A stretch of 64,000 bases of DNA from JAPOXR01 sp963662395 (lineage in GTDB: Bacteria; Pseudomonadota; Alphaproteobacteria; Rhodobacterales; Rhodobacteraceae). The stretch's first letter is position 1; every line of letters starts with the position of its first letter. The stretch covers positions 1,798,001-1,862,000 of the forward strand of contig OY759511.1 in assembly GCA_963662395.1 (NCBI GenBank), given 5' to 3'. Shown here one piece after another: positions 27,624 to 36,074 of the stretch. The notes below the pieces were generated by a model. The model had not been told where the DNA came from. It worked only from the letters and a program-made list of their open reading frames with translations, and did not search any database. The position numbers and the translations under genes were made by a program.

Positions 27624-28012
27624 CAGGTATCTCCGTGAATGAATTTTCGGATCGAACTGAGCTTGGGGCTGAGATCCGGATCAATGTCGCGCATCTCGAG
27701 CGACAGGGCGATGGGAAACCTGTCCATCGCATCGGCCAGGAATTCCTGCGCTGCCGCAAAGACGGCCTGCGTCGCGGCCTTGCGCATCTCGAGCGAACGA
27801 CCGCCGCGCAACCGAACGGATATGTCTATGAACCCCCGATCCGCCTTCCCGTCGGCAATCGAATAGTGATCGCAGGCAGTGGCCCTGACACGAACGCCGG
27901 CAATCGCGAATATGCCGGTTTCGATGCCTGCCCGGCGCAGCGAGTCACACAGGGCCGGGAAATCGACGAGGTCTTCGATGTTCCTCGAATATTCAATGCT
28001 GACATGCGGCAT
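27623..28012 (-). CDS. hpaF: 5-carboxymethyl-2-hydroxymuconate delta-isomerase
   Basis: A 129-residue tautomerase-like enzyme. The start is set at ATG 28012 so that Pro follows Met (PHVSIEYSRNI), because the family uses N-terminal Pro as the catalytic base. The body contains VRVRATACDHYSIADG, ADRGFIDISVRLRGGRS and a C-terminal SLEMRDIDPDLSPKLSSIR, all typical of CHM isomerase. It shifts the double bond of 5-carboxymethyl-2-hydroxymuconate. It is the first gene of the minus-strand cluster, reading away from hpaR. Confidence 0.88.
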   Translation of the reverse strand: MPHVSIEYSRNIEDLVDFPALCDSLRRAGIETGIFAIAGVRVRATACDHYSIADGKADRGFIDISVRLRGGRSLEMRKAATQAVFAAAQEFLADAMDRFPIALSLEMRDIDPDLSPKLSSIRKFIHGDT

Positions 28013-28106
28013 GGTTCCCTCCAATTGCTTTACTTGCTAACTAATAAGGGTGCGTGTCGTCAACAGCTTGCGTTGTTAAATTATGCATTGGCTGATATGA
28101 AGCGTC
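28013..28106. promoter_or_regulatory. Divergent hpaF/hpaR control region
   Basis: A 94-bp AT-rich spacer between two divergent genes, so both promoters lie here. It contains CAACAGCTTGCGTTG (about 28060-28074), an imperfect palindrome with CAAC/GTTG arms, and TTGCTAACTAATAAG. MarR-type HpaR proteins bind short palindromes in such spacers and are released by the aromatic substrate, so this is the likely operator region. The exact site is not proven. Confidence 0.55.
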
Positions 28107-28559
28107 ATGACCATGTCACTGGAACCCGCTGACCGCTTGCGCAGCACCTCGCGCGCCCTGCCGATCGCCCTTTTGCGGGCCCGGGAAACGGTCATGGCAC
28201 CGATTCGTGACATGCTGCAGGGCATCGGCCTGACCGAGCAGAAATGGCGCATCCTGCGTACGCTGGATGAGTTGGGAGAGGTTGGCCAGAGCACGATTGC
28301 CAAGGAGGCCTGCATCCTGCTGCCCAGCCTGACACGAACCCTGCGGGCCATGGAAGAGGATGGTCTGATCGAGCGTCGTCAGGACAGCAAGGACAAACGG
28401 AAGACCCTTGTGCGCATTTCAGGGACAGGGCGTCAGCTACTGATCGACAACATGTCACACGCCCTCGAGATCTACAAGAACATCGAACAGCAGTTGGGCA
28501 CCAGGAGGCTCGAGCAATTGTTCGAGATCCTGGGTGAATTGAAGGACGTCAAGGTCTGA
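28107..28559 (+). CDS. hpaR: Homoprotocatechuate degradation regulator (MarR family)
   Basis: A 150-residue MarR-type regulator of the HpaR branch. A conserved N-terminal arm (RSTSRALPIALLRARETVM) precedes the winged helix: LTEQKWRILRTLDELGEVGQ, AKEACILLPSLTRTLRAMEE, DGLIERRQDSKDKRKTLV. The C-terminal helix supports dimerisation. It should repress the divergent hpaF-E-D-G-H genes and itself. The start could be ATG 28107 or the ATG at 28113. Confidence 0.9.
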   Translation: MTMSLEPADRLRSTSRALPIALLRARETVMAPIRDMLQGIGLTEQKWRILRTLDELGEVGQSTIAKEACILLPSLTRTLRAMEEDGLIERRQDSKDKRKTLVRISGTGRQLLIDNMSHALEIYKNIEQQLGTRRLEQLFEILGELKDVKV

Positions 28560-28839
28560 TAGCAGGCCCTCGTGTCCGGCGGCGCCCTGTTTGCTGTCCG
28601 ACAATCGGTCACGATGTCTGACTACGACGATCGCAATGGCCGGATTACTGCCTCCGGGTGGCAAGCGAATTTGGTGCGGCGTCGATCTTGGGCCTGAACC
28701 GGTTCGTTTGACAACACAAGCCGCCATCCGTGCCCCGGCTGACCGGGCAATCTCTTCGGGGGGGCGAGCGTGGCATGGGACCTCTGAGCACAAGACGCCG
28801 CCTCCCATGCATGTCGCCCGCTTCTGTTGTCGTGAATGT

Positions 28840-29770
28840 CGTGCCAAGATCGGCCGACGCGGCTGAAATACTGGCTGTCGGGATTGGAAGACCTCGGCGC
28901 ACTCGATCAGGAGGAGCCTGTCGAGCGCCCCTACTGTCATGAGCTGATCATTGCCAATGGACGGAATCGAGACGTCCCGCGCGAAGTGAATTTCGTCCGG
29001 CCGAACGCTTCCGGCAGGAAAACGCGCCTCATCGAACGATCGGGTGGCGGCACCGCAAATGCAGCCAGGGTCTTTGGCTTGGTCGGCTGCAAGAGGGTGC
29101 TGGAAAAGGTATTGCGGCCGAACGCCAGCGTGATCTCGACGCTGACTCAGCTCAATCATCCGGTTGCGGCCACCATTTCCTCGTCCGCGGGAACGGTTCA
29201 ATCCAACATATTTTGGGGAAAACGAAATTTGCAGACGATGTCGTTCTCCGCGAATACATCAGCCGGCCGGGCATGGTCGATGCATTCAATTGGGAAATCG
29301 GTCGGATCGATGTCGGAGTGCGTGCTCTCGAAGTCACGTCCAGCCTTGACGGTCCGCAGGCACGATTCCGGCACGAGGGGCTGGTCCTGCCGATGCCGAG
29401 CGTTCTCGAAAGTCATGGCACCCGCCAGTTCCTGAAGCTGTATCCGCTGCTGTCCGACACATTGACGACGGGCAGCCTCGTTATCATCGACGAACTGGAC
29501 GCCGCTATTCGCCCCATGCTCCTTCCCGAGATCATCGGCTGGTTTCACGGTACCGATCGCAACCGGCACAGCGCCCAACTCTGGATGAGTTGCCACAATG
29601 CTTCAGTGCTCGAAGATCCGTCGAAGGACGAAATCGTGCTTTGCGACAAGGGCTGGCGAGGTCGGACCGAGACGTATTGCCTCAATGACGTAAAGGCTGT
29701 TCGACGGGACGACAGCCATCACAAGAAATATCTTGGCGGAGTCTCTGGCGGCGTGCCGCGCATCGGCTGA
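28840..29770 (+). pseudogene. RloA-like AAA ATPase remnant (AbiLii/AAA_15-like)
   Basis: The last 185 codons (29213-29770) are in frame and clearly from the C-terminal half of an RloA/AbiLii-type ABC-ATPase: LPMPSVLESHGTRQFLKLYP (signature-like), GSLVIIDELDAAIRP (Walker B plus Glu), SAQLWMSCHNASVLED (His switch), IVLCDKGWRGRTETYCLND, and a tail KKYLGGVSGGVP. Upstream, 28840-29200 is in other frames and includes NFVRPNASGRKTRLIE, perhaps a ruined Walker A. The N-terminus is missing or unreadable. Its stop shares a base with the start of the RloB-like remnant (TGATG), the usual gene order for this pair. Confidence 0.65.
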
Positions 29771-30328
29771 TGCCAAGACGGCGCCGACTCGCGACTCGGC
29801 ACCGTCGTTTTTTCGTGGCCTGCGGAGGAGAGAGCAAAGCCGGATGCGCGGCATGGGTCCAACGCCTGGTGGATCAAGCCGATTTGCCTGTTTTCCGGAC
29901 ATTCGGACATGCCGCGGCGGCGACCCCCTGGGGATTGTCGAAACCGCTGTACAGGAGCTGCAGGCGCGGAGAATCAGTCGTGGAGGGCATGCAGGCCACG
30001 CAGTTCTTCTGGATGCTGATCGACGCGATGCCAATCCGGGTCGCACTGCTCGTGCCGATCAACTCATCCGTACAAACGATCTTCACGCGATCTGGTCGCG
30101 GCCCGCTCCGGATGCCTTGCTCCTCAAGCACATCGACGGATGCGAGCAACTGCAGCCCGCACTTCGGCGTTGGCAGTTCAGCAACTGCGAAACCATTTGC
30201 CGGGATACCAAAAGGGAATGACGGCGGACGCATTTCACGCGAGATTCGATCAGTCCGACGCCGCTCGCGCCGCATCGGTCGTGCCCGAACTTCATGCATT
30301 TCCTGTTGCGATCAAGTTGCTGGCTTGA
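29770..30328 (+). pseudogene. RloB-like protein remnant
   Basis: Starts ATG 29770 with RRFFVACGGESKAGCAAWVQ, similar to the FFVAGEGESE...F start of RloB-like proteins. The next conserved parts lie in a second frame (RGGDPLGIVETAVQ, GHAVLLDADRRDANPG, IWSRPAPDALLLKHIDGCEQ) and the end in a third (LRNHLPGYQKGMTADAFHAR, stop at 30328). At least two frameshifts are needed, so the gene is dead. RloB-type proteins are the partners of RloA ATPases in restriction-linked or abortive-infection loci; no function can remain here. Confidence 0.6.
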
Positions 30329-30448
30329 GTATTCGTGTTGCTGGTTCCCGGCAAGCCTTGGGGCAACGGGTTTCCAGAGACGCATGCCACCCATTCATTC
30401 ACTGCAGGCAACTGCATTCGACCCGCCCTGCATCAGAGGTACGAACGG

Positions 30449-31123
30449 TCAGGTTGCCTGCCCTCGGAGACCATGTTTCTTGCGATTTCCCCTGGGGAAT
30501 TCCGGGTTGGCAAAGGGAAACGGACGTTCTGCATCCCTGAGGAACTCCTTGGCATTCGACGTGACGCCAGCGACAAACCTGCCAAGCAACTGATGCTTGC
30601 TTTCCTCGGGCGTTGGGCTTTCGGCGTAATGGACGAATGTTTCGCGAAGAACGGGGAGAGCCTTGATCCAATGACCTCCCCGGCGTGGCCTCTTGCCACC
30701 CAGCTTCGCCTGATGATGCTGGCCAACTCTCTTGCGAAGCGGCTGTTTCGTCATGCCGATGTACAGGATGCTCTCATCCCGCAGCCAAAACTCCCCAAGG
30801 CGTCGGACGACATCGTCCGGTGAGGGACCCAACCGATCGTCGAGTCTGAAGTTCGGCGACCTCTCCAGCCACCAGACAACTGCGGATCTGTCAATGGGCG
30901 CATCCCGGAGTACCTCCGAGTTCTGGTCGTAACCGGACGTCAGGGAGACCACGTGGACTCCCGGTTTGCTGCAGGATATCGGCTGCCCGCACGGGGCCAC
31001 CCCCGACCACTGCAAGCCTTCTTGTTCCAGCAGATCCGCGATTGATGACACTGGTTGGCTCTCTCGGGATTGCGGCGCGGCGGATGACAATCCATCGCTG
31101 TCGGGCTTGTGCTCAATTGTCAA
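30449..31123 (-). CDS. GIY-YIG-like domain protein
   Basis: A 224-residue frame, intact. The core near residues 116-135 reads DESILYIGMTKQPLRKRVGQ, i.e. the YIG half of a GIY-YIG motif with the conserved downstream Arg, followed by GGKRPRRGGHWIKAL and a Glu-bearing VHYAESPTPEESKHQLLGRF. The tail FANPEFPRGNRKKHGLRG seems conserved in relatives I remember. The N-terminal third is hydrophilic. It is convergent to the RloA/RloB-like remnants and may belong to the same former defence locus. Nuclease activity is possible but not shown. Confidence 0.6.
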   Translation of the reverse strand: MTIEHKPDSDGLSSAAPQSRESQPVSSIADLLEQEGLQWSGVAPCGQPISCSKPGVHVVSLTSGYDQNSEVLRDAPIDRSAVVWWLERSPNFRLDDRLGPSPDDVVRRLGEFWLRDESILYIGMTKQPLRKRVGQHHQAKLGGKRPRRGGHWIKALPVLRETFVHYAESPTPEESKHQLLGRFVAGVTSNAKEFLRDAERPFPFANPEFPRGNRKKHGLRGQAT

Positions 31124-31456
31124 CGGGCGTGGAAATGTTCACGGCAGTCGTTTCGATGACTACCGGCAGCGGCAGACGGCTTCCACATCTGATCGCCGGG
31201 GAGCGGGCTGCAGGGCAAGCGGCGCGCCAGCCGGATGAGGCTGGCGGTGCGCCGGTCTCGGACGAGGCGAATTGCGCTCAAGCCGTGTGCCTGAAGAAAA
31301 GATCAAGACGTCAGCCCGTCATTCGGTTGAGCAGACGTCCGGGGCTGTTTCGGCAATGCTGCCCCGGTCTGTACTCCAGCCTTGACAAAAAAGATTAACA
31401 CAGCAATAATGAATATGTTACATATATTGAAGATGTGAACCAACTGCGAGGAAACA
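31124..31456. other. Upstream region of the tct operon
   Basis: About 330 bases. TCAATTGTCAACGGGCG near 31116-31132 resembles the outer end of the IS5-type elements and may be an old solo end. The last 70 bases before tctC are AT-rich (AACACAGCAATAATGAATATG), the likely promoter area, with GAGGAAAC as ribosome binding site. Confidence 0.45.
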
Positions 31457-32389
31457 ATGAAAAAAGCACTGCTCGCCAGCGCTGCCGTGGTCCTGAGTAC
31501 CTGTGTCGCCCTGGCTGAATACCCCGAAAAACCTGTTTCTTTTGTCGTTCCGTGGCCTCCCGGTGATCTGGAAGACGTGCTGACGCGCCTCATCGCCGAT
31601 GAGTTCCAGGCCATGTACGGTGTGCCGGCGGCGGTTGTGAACAAGCCCGGCGGCGGTGGCGGACCGTTTCCCGGCGCCGTTGAAGTCGCGACCGCGCCGG
31701 GCGATGGTTACACCATCGGATCCTTCGTTATCGGTGTTCCGGTGTTCGGACCGGAAGTCGGCATCCCCGAACTGAACCCGAACCCGTTCGAGCCTATCGG
31801 CATTTTCATGACCTATCCGTTTGTCATCGCAACGGGCAAGGACGCTCCCTATTCGACCTGGGAAGAGTTGGCGGCCTACGCCAATGACAACGATGTCGCT
31901 CTGGGCCATTTCGGATCAGTCCTTCCGCCGACACAGGTGACCTTCGCCGCCGCAATCAGTTCGGGCTTCGATTTTGCCAGCGAGGCCGCGTTTGACGCGC
32001 TGGACTGCAATACGATCGCGTCCGGCGATGTGGATGTGATCAACACCACCTTGCAGTTGATCCTTCCTTGTCTGGATGACGTAACCGTCCTGGCGTCCAT
32101 CGGCAACGAGCGCATTTCGTTGACGCCCGACGTGCGGACCGTGACGGAGATTCATCCTGATCTGACCTTGTCATTGTGGAACGGCCTGTTCGTGCACAAG
32201 GATACCCCGGCTGACGCCAGGGAGAAGATTTCTGCCGCGGCGCAAAAGGCCCTGCAATCCGAGAAGGCCCTGAATCTGCCCGGTGAAACCGGAGTGCTGA
32301 TCTACTGGCAGGACCCCGAGGCCTCCATGGCGCAGATCGAGTCTGACAGGCAGGCTTTCGGGAAAGTTGCCGAAATCCTGGGAGAGTGA
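31457..32389 (+). CDS. tctC: Tripartite tricarboxylate transporter substrate-binding protein
   Basis: A 310-residue TctC/Bug-type periplasmic binding protein. A Sec signal peptide (residues 1-20, KKALLASAAVVLSTCVALA) ends before EYPEKPVSFVVPWPPG, the characteristic first motif (VVPWPPGG in relatives). VVNKPGGGGGPFPGAVEVAT, YTIGSF and the C-terminal AREKISAAAQKALQSE are all typical. It captures a carboxylate in the periplasm for the TctAB membrane complex. The ligand cannot be told from sequence. It is the first gene of an operon with a good ribosome binding site. Confidence 0.9.
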   Translation: MKKALLASAAVVLSTCVALAEYPEKPVSFVVPWPPGDLEDVLTRLIADEFQAMYGVPAAVVNKPGGGGGPFPGAVEVATAPGDGYTIGSFVIGVPVFGPEVGIPELNPNPFEPIGIFMTYPFVIATGKDAPYSTWEELAAYANDNDVALGHFGSVLPPTQVTFAAAISSGFDFASEAAFDALDCNTIASGDVDVINTTLQLILPCLDDVTVLASIGNERISLTPDVRTVTEIHPDLTLSLWNGLFVHKDTPADAREKISAAAQKALQSEKALNLPGETGVLIYWQDPEASMAQIESDRQAFGKVAEILGE

Positions 32390-32403
32390 ACCTGGAAAAC
32401 AGG

Positions 32404-32443
32404 CAGCAGAGCCAGGCGGTCAAGGCACCGACTGGCTCTGCTG
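32404..32443 (+). terminator. Strong stem-loop between tctC and tctB
   Basis: A perfect 12-bp inverted repeat: CAGCAGAGCCAG at 32404-32415 pairs with CTGGCTCTGCTG at 32432-32443, with a 16-base loop. There is no U-tract after it. Its place directly after the binding-protein gene fits an RNA stabiliser or partial terminator that makes more TctC than TctAB, as in many binding-protein operons. Confidence 0.7.
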
Positions 32444-32462
32444 ATGATGCGAGGACCAGCCA

Positions 32463-32999
32463 GTGATCGCCAAGACCTTGCAGGAAATGTTCAAGAGGTA
32501 TCGCCGGCCCGGTGATATCTTTTTTGCCGCCGTTTTCCTGCTGTTCGCCATCTTCCTGCTGTCGCAGCTGGGCGCACAGACATCAGAAGTCAAACGGACC
32601 AAGTGGTTCGCGCAACCGAGTTTCTGGCCAACAGTTTCAGTCTGGGCGATGGTCATCTTCGGTCTCCTCCACTGGATGAGTTCGGCCATGTCGCCGCGCA
32701 TTCAGGGACGCTGGACCGAGGTCGCGTTCTGGCTGAGGGCACTGGAATATGTCCTGTATTTCCTGGTTTACGTCCAGCTTGTTCCGTTTCTGGGGTATCT
32801 GCCCTCAACGGTGATATTCGCGGTTTTCCTTGCTCTGCGTACCGGATTTCGCAAACCGGGCGTGATCGGGATCGCGGCACTGTTCGGCGTCGCCGTGACA
32901 TTCATCTTCCGAGCTTTTCTGCAGGTGAAAATCCCGGCTGGCGCGCTGTACCAGTACCTCCCTGACTCCGTGCGCGCGCTTGCGCTCACCTATCTCTGA
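32463..32999 (+). CDS. tctB: Tripartite tricarboxylate transporter small membrane subunit TctB
   Basis: A 178-residue protein with four predicted membrane segments: DIFFAAVFLLFAIFLLSQLG, FWPTVSVWAMVIFGLLHW, a pair around YVLYFLVYVQLVPFLGYLP and IFAVFLALRTGF, and FGVAVTFIFRAFLQVKIPAG. This is the TctB pattern. GTG 32463 is the likely start. It lies between tctC and tctA and forms the small integral subunit of the sodium- or proton-driven TTT system. Confidence 0.85.
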   Translation: MIAKTLQEMFKRYRRPGDIFFAAVFLLFAIFLLSQLGAQTSEVKRTKWFAQPSFWPTVSVWAMVIFGLLHWMSSAMSPRIQGRWTEVAFWLRALEYVLYFLVYVQLVPFLGYLPSTVIFAVFLALRTGFRKPGVIGIAALFGVAVTFIFRAFLQVKIPAGALYQYLPDSVRALALTYL

Positions 33000-33016
33000 A
33001 GTCCGCGGGATCTGCC

Positions 33017-34549
33017 ATGGAAACGCTTCTTTCCGGAGTTGCCATTCTTGCACAATGGCAGGTTGTCGTCGCGCTCCTCATCGGTTCGATCGGTGGCGTC
33101 ATCATCGGCGCGCTTCCCGGAGTGGGTGCCGCGGTGGCGATCGCCATACTTCTGCCTGCCACATTCGCTTTTGAACCCATCGTCGGGCTGACGCTGTTGC
33201 TGGGAATCTACGGCTCGTCCATGTATGGCGGCGCCATTCCGGCAATCCTGATCAACACGCCAGGTACGGCGGTGAATGCACTCACCACCTATGATGGCTA
33301 TCCCATGACCAAGCGCGGGCAGGGGCACAGGGCATTGTCCCTGGCCTATTCGGCGTCGTTTTTCGGCGGTATCTTCGCCATTATCTGCCTGATGGTGCTG
33401 TCGCCTGTGCTGGCGCTGATCGCGCCGCATTTCGGCAGCCGCGAGATCTTTCTGGCCGCCCTGCTCGGCATCATCCTGGTGGTGCTGGCTCACCGCGGCC
33501 AGATTTTCGCAGCCGGCATGCTGGCAGCATTCGGAATCTTCCTGAATACCGTGGGGCTTGAGCCGGTCAAATACACCCGCCGCTTCACCTTCGAGCAGAG
33601 CTGGCTGGCTTCGGGCGTCGACCTGATCGTGGTGGTCCTGGGTCTGTTTGCGATAAGCCAGGCATTGTTGCTGCTCATGGAGAAGAACACCGTGCCGGGC
33701 GAGACACGCGTCAGCGGCAACCTGTTTGCCGGGCTGAAGGAGTTGTTCGGGATCAAGCGGGTCGCCACGGTCTCATCCGGCATTGGCGTTTTCATGGGAA
33801 TGGTGCCGGGAACCGGCGAGTTTACGTCGCAGTTCCTGTCCTACACCTACGCGCAGAAGACCTCGAAAAACCCGGACAAGTTCGGCGACGGTTCACCCGA
33901 GGGGCTGGTGGCATCCGAGGCGGCCAACAACGCGGTGCCGGGAGCGGCCATGATCCCGCTTCTGGCGCTGGGCATTCCGGGTGAGGCACTGACTGCAATG
34001 ATGTTGTCGGTGTTCTACGTGCATAACGTCATTCCGGGACCGCAGCTGTTCGAGAGCCAGCTGGATTTCGTGATGGCACTCTACATGGCGCTGATCCTGC
34101 TGAACGTCATCGTCATGGTGTTCCTGCTGTTCTCGACCAACTTCCTGCTCAAGATCATCCAGATCCCGACCAGGTTCCTCGGCATCATGATCCTGATCCT
34201 GTCCTTTGTCGGTGTGTATTCGCTGCGCAACTCGATCACCGACTGTGCGCTTGCGGCCGGTTTCGGCGTCTTCGGCCTGATTCTCAAGCGGCTCGATCTG
34301 CCGATCGTTCCGATCATCTTGGGGATGGTGCTGGGCGGCATCATGGAGGTCAAGCTGCGCAGTGCGATGGCGCGGGTGAAATCACCGCTGGATTTCATCG
34401 ACCGGCCGATCGCCGCCATCCTGTTCGGATTGATCGTGCTGATCCTGATCCTGCATTTGCGCACGCTCTACTTCGAGTACCGCAACAAGCGGAGACCTGA
34501 ACCCGTGGGTGAGCCGGTCGACCCCGGCCATCCGGGCCAGCAGGGCTAG
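33017..34549 (+). CDS. tctA: Tripartite tricarboxylate transporter large permease TctA
   Basis: A 510-residue multi-spanning permease. The duplicated glycine-rich motif is present: GGVIIGALPGVGAAVAIAIL near the N-terminus and MGMVPGTGEFTSQFLSYTYA in the middle. SMYGGAIPAILINTPGTAVN and PEGLVASEAANNAVPGAAMI are the other diagnostic TctA motifs. About twelve hydrophobic segments. The C-terminal 20 residues are charged and cytoplasmic. It forms the transport path with TctB. Confidence 0.93.
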   Translation: METLLSGVAILAQWQVVVALLIGSIGGVIIGALPGVGAAVAIAILLPATFAFEPIVGLTLLLGIYGSSMYGGAIPAILINTPGTAVNALTTYDGYPMTKRGQGHRALSLAYSASFFGGIFAIICLMVLSPVLALIAPHFGSREIFLAALLGIILVVLAHRGQIFAAGMLAAFGIFLNTVGLEPVKYTRRFTFEQSWLASGVDLIVVVLGLFAISQALLLLMEKNTVPGETRVSGNLFAGLKELFGIKRVATVSSGIGVFMGMVPGTGEFTSQFLSYTYAQKTSKNPDKFGDGSPEGLVASEAANNAVPGAAMIPLLALGIPGEALTAMMLSVFYVHNVIPGPQLFESQLDFVMALYMALILLNVIVMVFLLFSTNFLLKIIQIPTRFLGIMILILSFVGVYSLRNSITDCALAAGFGVFGLILKRLDLPIVPIILGMVLGGIMEVKLRSAMARVKSPLDFIDRPIAAILFGLIVLILILHLRTLYFEYRNKRRPEPVGEPVDPGHPGQQG

Positions 34550-34556
34550 AAGATAC

Positions 34557-36041
34557 TTGAAACAGTCGGAGATCGATGCCTTTCGAGCCCTTGCGGTTGC
34601 GTCGCAATCTCATTTTGTCGATGGACGCCGGATCAAGGCGTCGGAGGGACGATGCAAGGAGGTTCTCTCTCCAATCGACGGTCGGCTGCTGACACATATT
34701 GCTGACGGAACACCTGCGGATATGGAGGTAGCGATCGCTGCGGCGCGCGGTGCCTTTGATGATGGTCGCTGGTCGCGGAGGACCCCGGCCGAACGGCGGA
34801 CCATACTTCTGAGGCTGGCTGAACTGATCGAGAAACACGCCATTGAACTGGCGGTGCTCGGTGTGCGTGACAACGGCACCGAAATCACGATGGCGATGAA
34901 GGCCGAACCCATGTCAGCGGCGAGAACCTTCCGCTACTATGCCGAGGCGATCGACAAGGTCTATGGCCAGGTTGCGCCGACCGCGGAAAACGTTCTGGGC
35001 CTGATACATCGCACTCCGGTCGGTGTTGTCGGCGCCATTGTCCCGTGGAACATGCCGATGATGATCGGCGCCTGGAAGCTGGCCCCGGCGCTGGCTGCAG
35101 GCAACTCGGTGGTATTGAAGCCTGCCGAGAGCGCGTCTCTCTCGCTGCTGAGGTTGGCCGAGCTGGCTGCGGAGTCCGGATTGCCTGATGGGGTGCTCAA
35201 TGTCGTCACCGGCTCGGGCAAGGTGGTCGGTGAGACATTGGCGCTATCGATGGATGTGGACATCCTGGTATTCACTGGATCGGGTACGACCGGGCGTCGC
35301 CTGCTGGAATATTCGGCCCGCTCCAACCTCAAGCGGTGTTACCTTGAACTCGGCGGCAAATCGCCCAACATCGTATTCAACGACGTGTCCGATCCGGATC
35401 TTGCAGCCAGGGTTTCGGCAGCGGGGATCTTCCGCAATTCGGGCCAGATCTGTGTGGCCGGATCACGACTTCTGCTGCAGGAAGACATCCATGACGATTT
35501 CGTGGCCGAACTGGTCACGCACGCTCAAGGGATGCGTGTTGGCGACCCGCTGGACCTGAACACCCAGATAGGGGCCGTTCATTCGCTGGCCGAGCTCGAG
35601 GCAAACCTTGAGTTCGTGAACACGGCCGAGGCCGAAGGTGCCGAACGGCGGACCGGCGGTGGGCAGATCCTGCGCGAAACGGGGGGATACTACATGCAGC
35701 CCACCGTGATGACCGGCGTCAGGCCGACGGATCACCTGTTCCGCAACGAGGTGTTTGGGCCGGTCCTTGCGGTGACACGATTCAGGGACGAAGACGAGGC
35801 GATCCGGTTGGCCAATGATACTGACTTTGGTCTCGCCTCGGGGGTCTGGACTTCGGACCTCAGCCGGGCCCACAGGATGATCGCCGGAATCCGCGCCGGG
35901 GTTGTGCATGTGAACACCTACGGTGGAGCGGACATGACTGTGCCTCTGGGCGGCGTGAAACAGTCGGGCAACGGTCATGACAAATCACTGCATGCACTCG
36001 AGAAATACAGTGATCTGAAAACCGCCTGGATCCAGCTGTGA
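34557..36041 (+). CDS. Aldehyde dehydrogenase family protein
   Basis: A 494-residue NAD(P)-dependent aldehyde dehydrogenase. VGAIVPWNMPMMIGAWKLAP, FTGSGTTGRRLLEYSA, LELGGKSPNIVF (general base Glu) and NSGQICVAGSRLLLQ (catalytic Cys) are complete. It resembles the PuuC/betaine-aldehyde branch. The frame is open from GTG 34509, but that overlaps tctA by 41 bases. TTG 34557, preceded by AGAAG, gives the standard length and is preferred; the start is not certain. Cotranscription with tctCBA suggests that it oxidises an aldehyde derived from the imported compound. Confidence 0.87.
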   Translation: MKQSEIDAFRALAVASQSHFVDGRRIKASEGRCKEVLSPIDGRLLTHIADGTPADMEVAIAAARGAFDDGRWSRRTPAERRTILLRLAELIEKHAIELAVLGVRDNGTEITMAMKAEPMSAARTFRYYAEAIDKVYGQVAPTAENVLGLIHRTPVGVVGAIVPWNMPMMIGAWKLAPALAAGNSVVLKPAESASLSLLRLAELAAESGLPDGVLNVVTGSGKVVGETLALSMDVDILVFTGSGTTGRRLLEYSARSNLKRCYLELGGKSPNIVFNDVSDPDLAARVSAAGIFRNSGQICVAGSRLLLQEDIHDDFVAELVTHAQGMRVGDPLDLNTQIGAVHSLAELEANLEFVNTAEAEGAERRTGGGQILRETGGYYMQPTVMTGVRPTDHLFRNEVFGPVLAVTRFRDEDEAIRLANDTDFGLASGVWTSDLSRAHRMIAGIRAGVVHVNTYGGADMTVPLGGVKQSGNGHDKSLHALEKYSDLKTAWIQL

Positions 36042-36074
36042 ACCTGGCCGAAGCCTGCAAGGGAAGACTGACCC

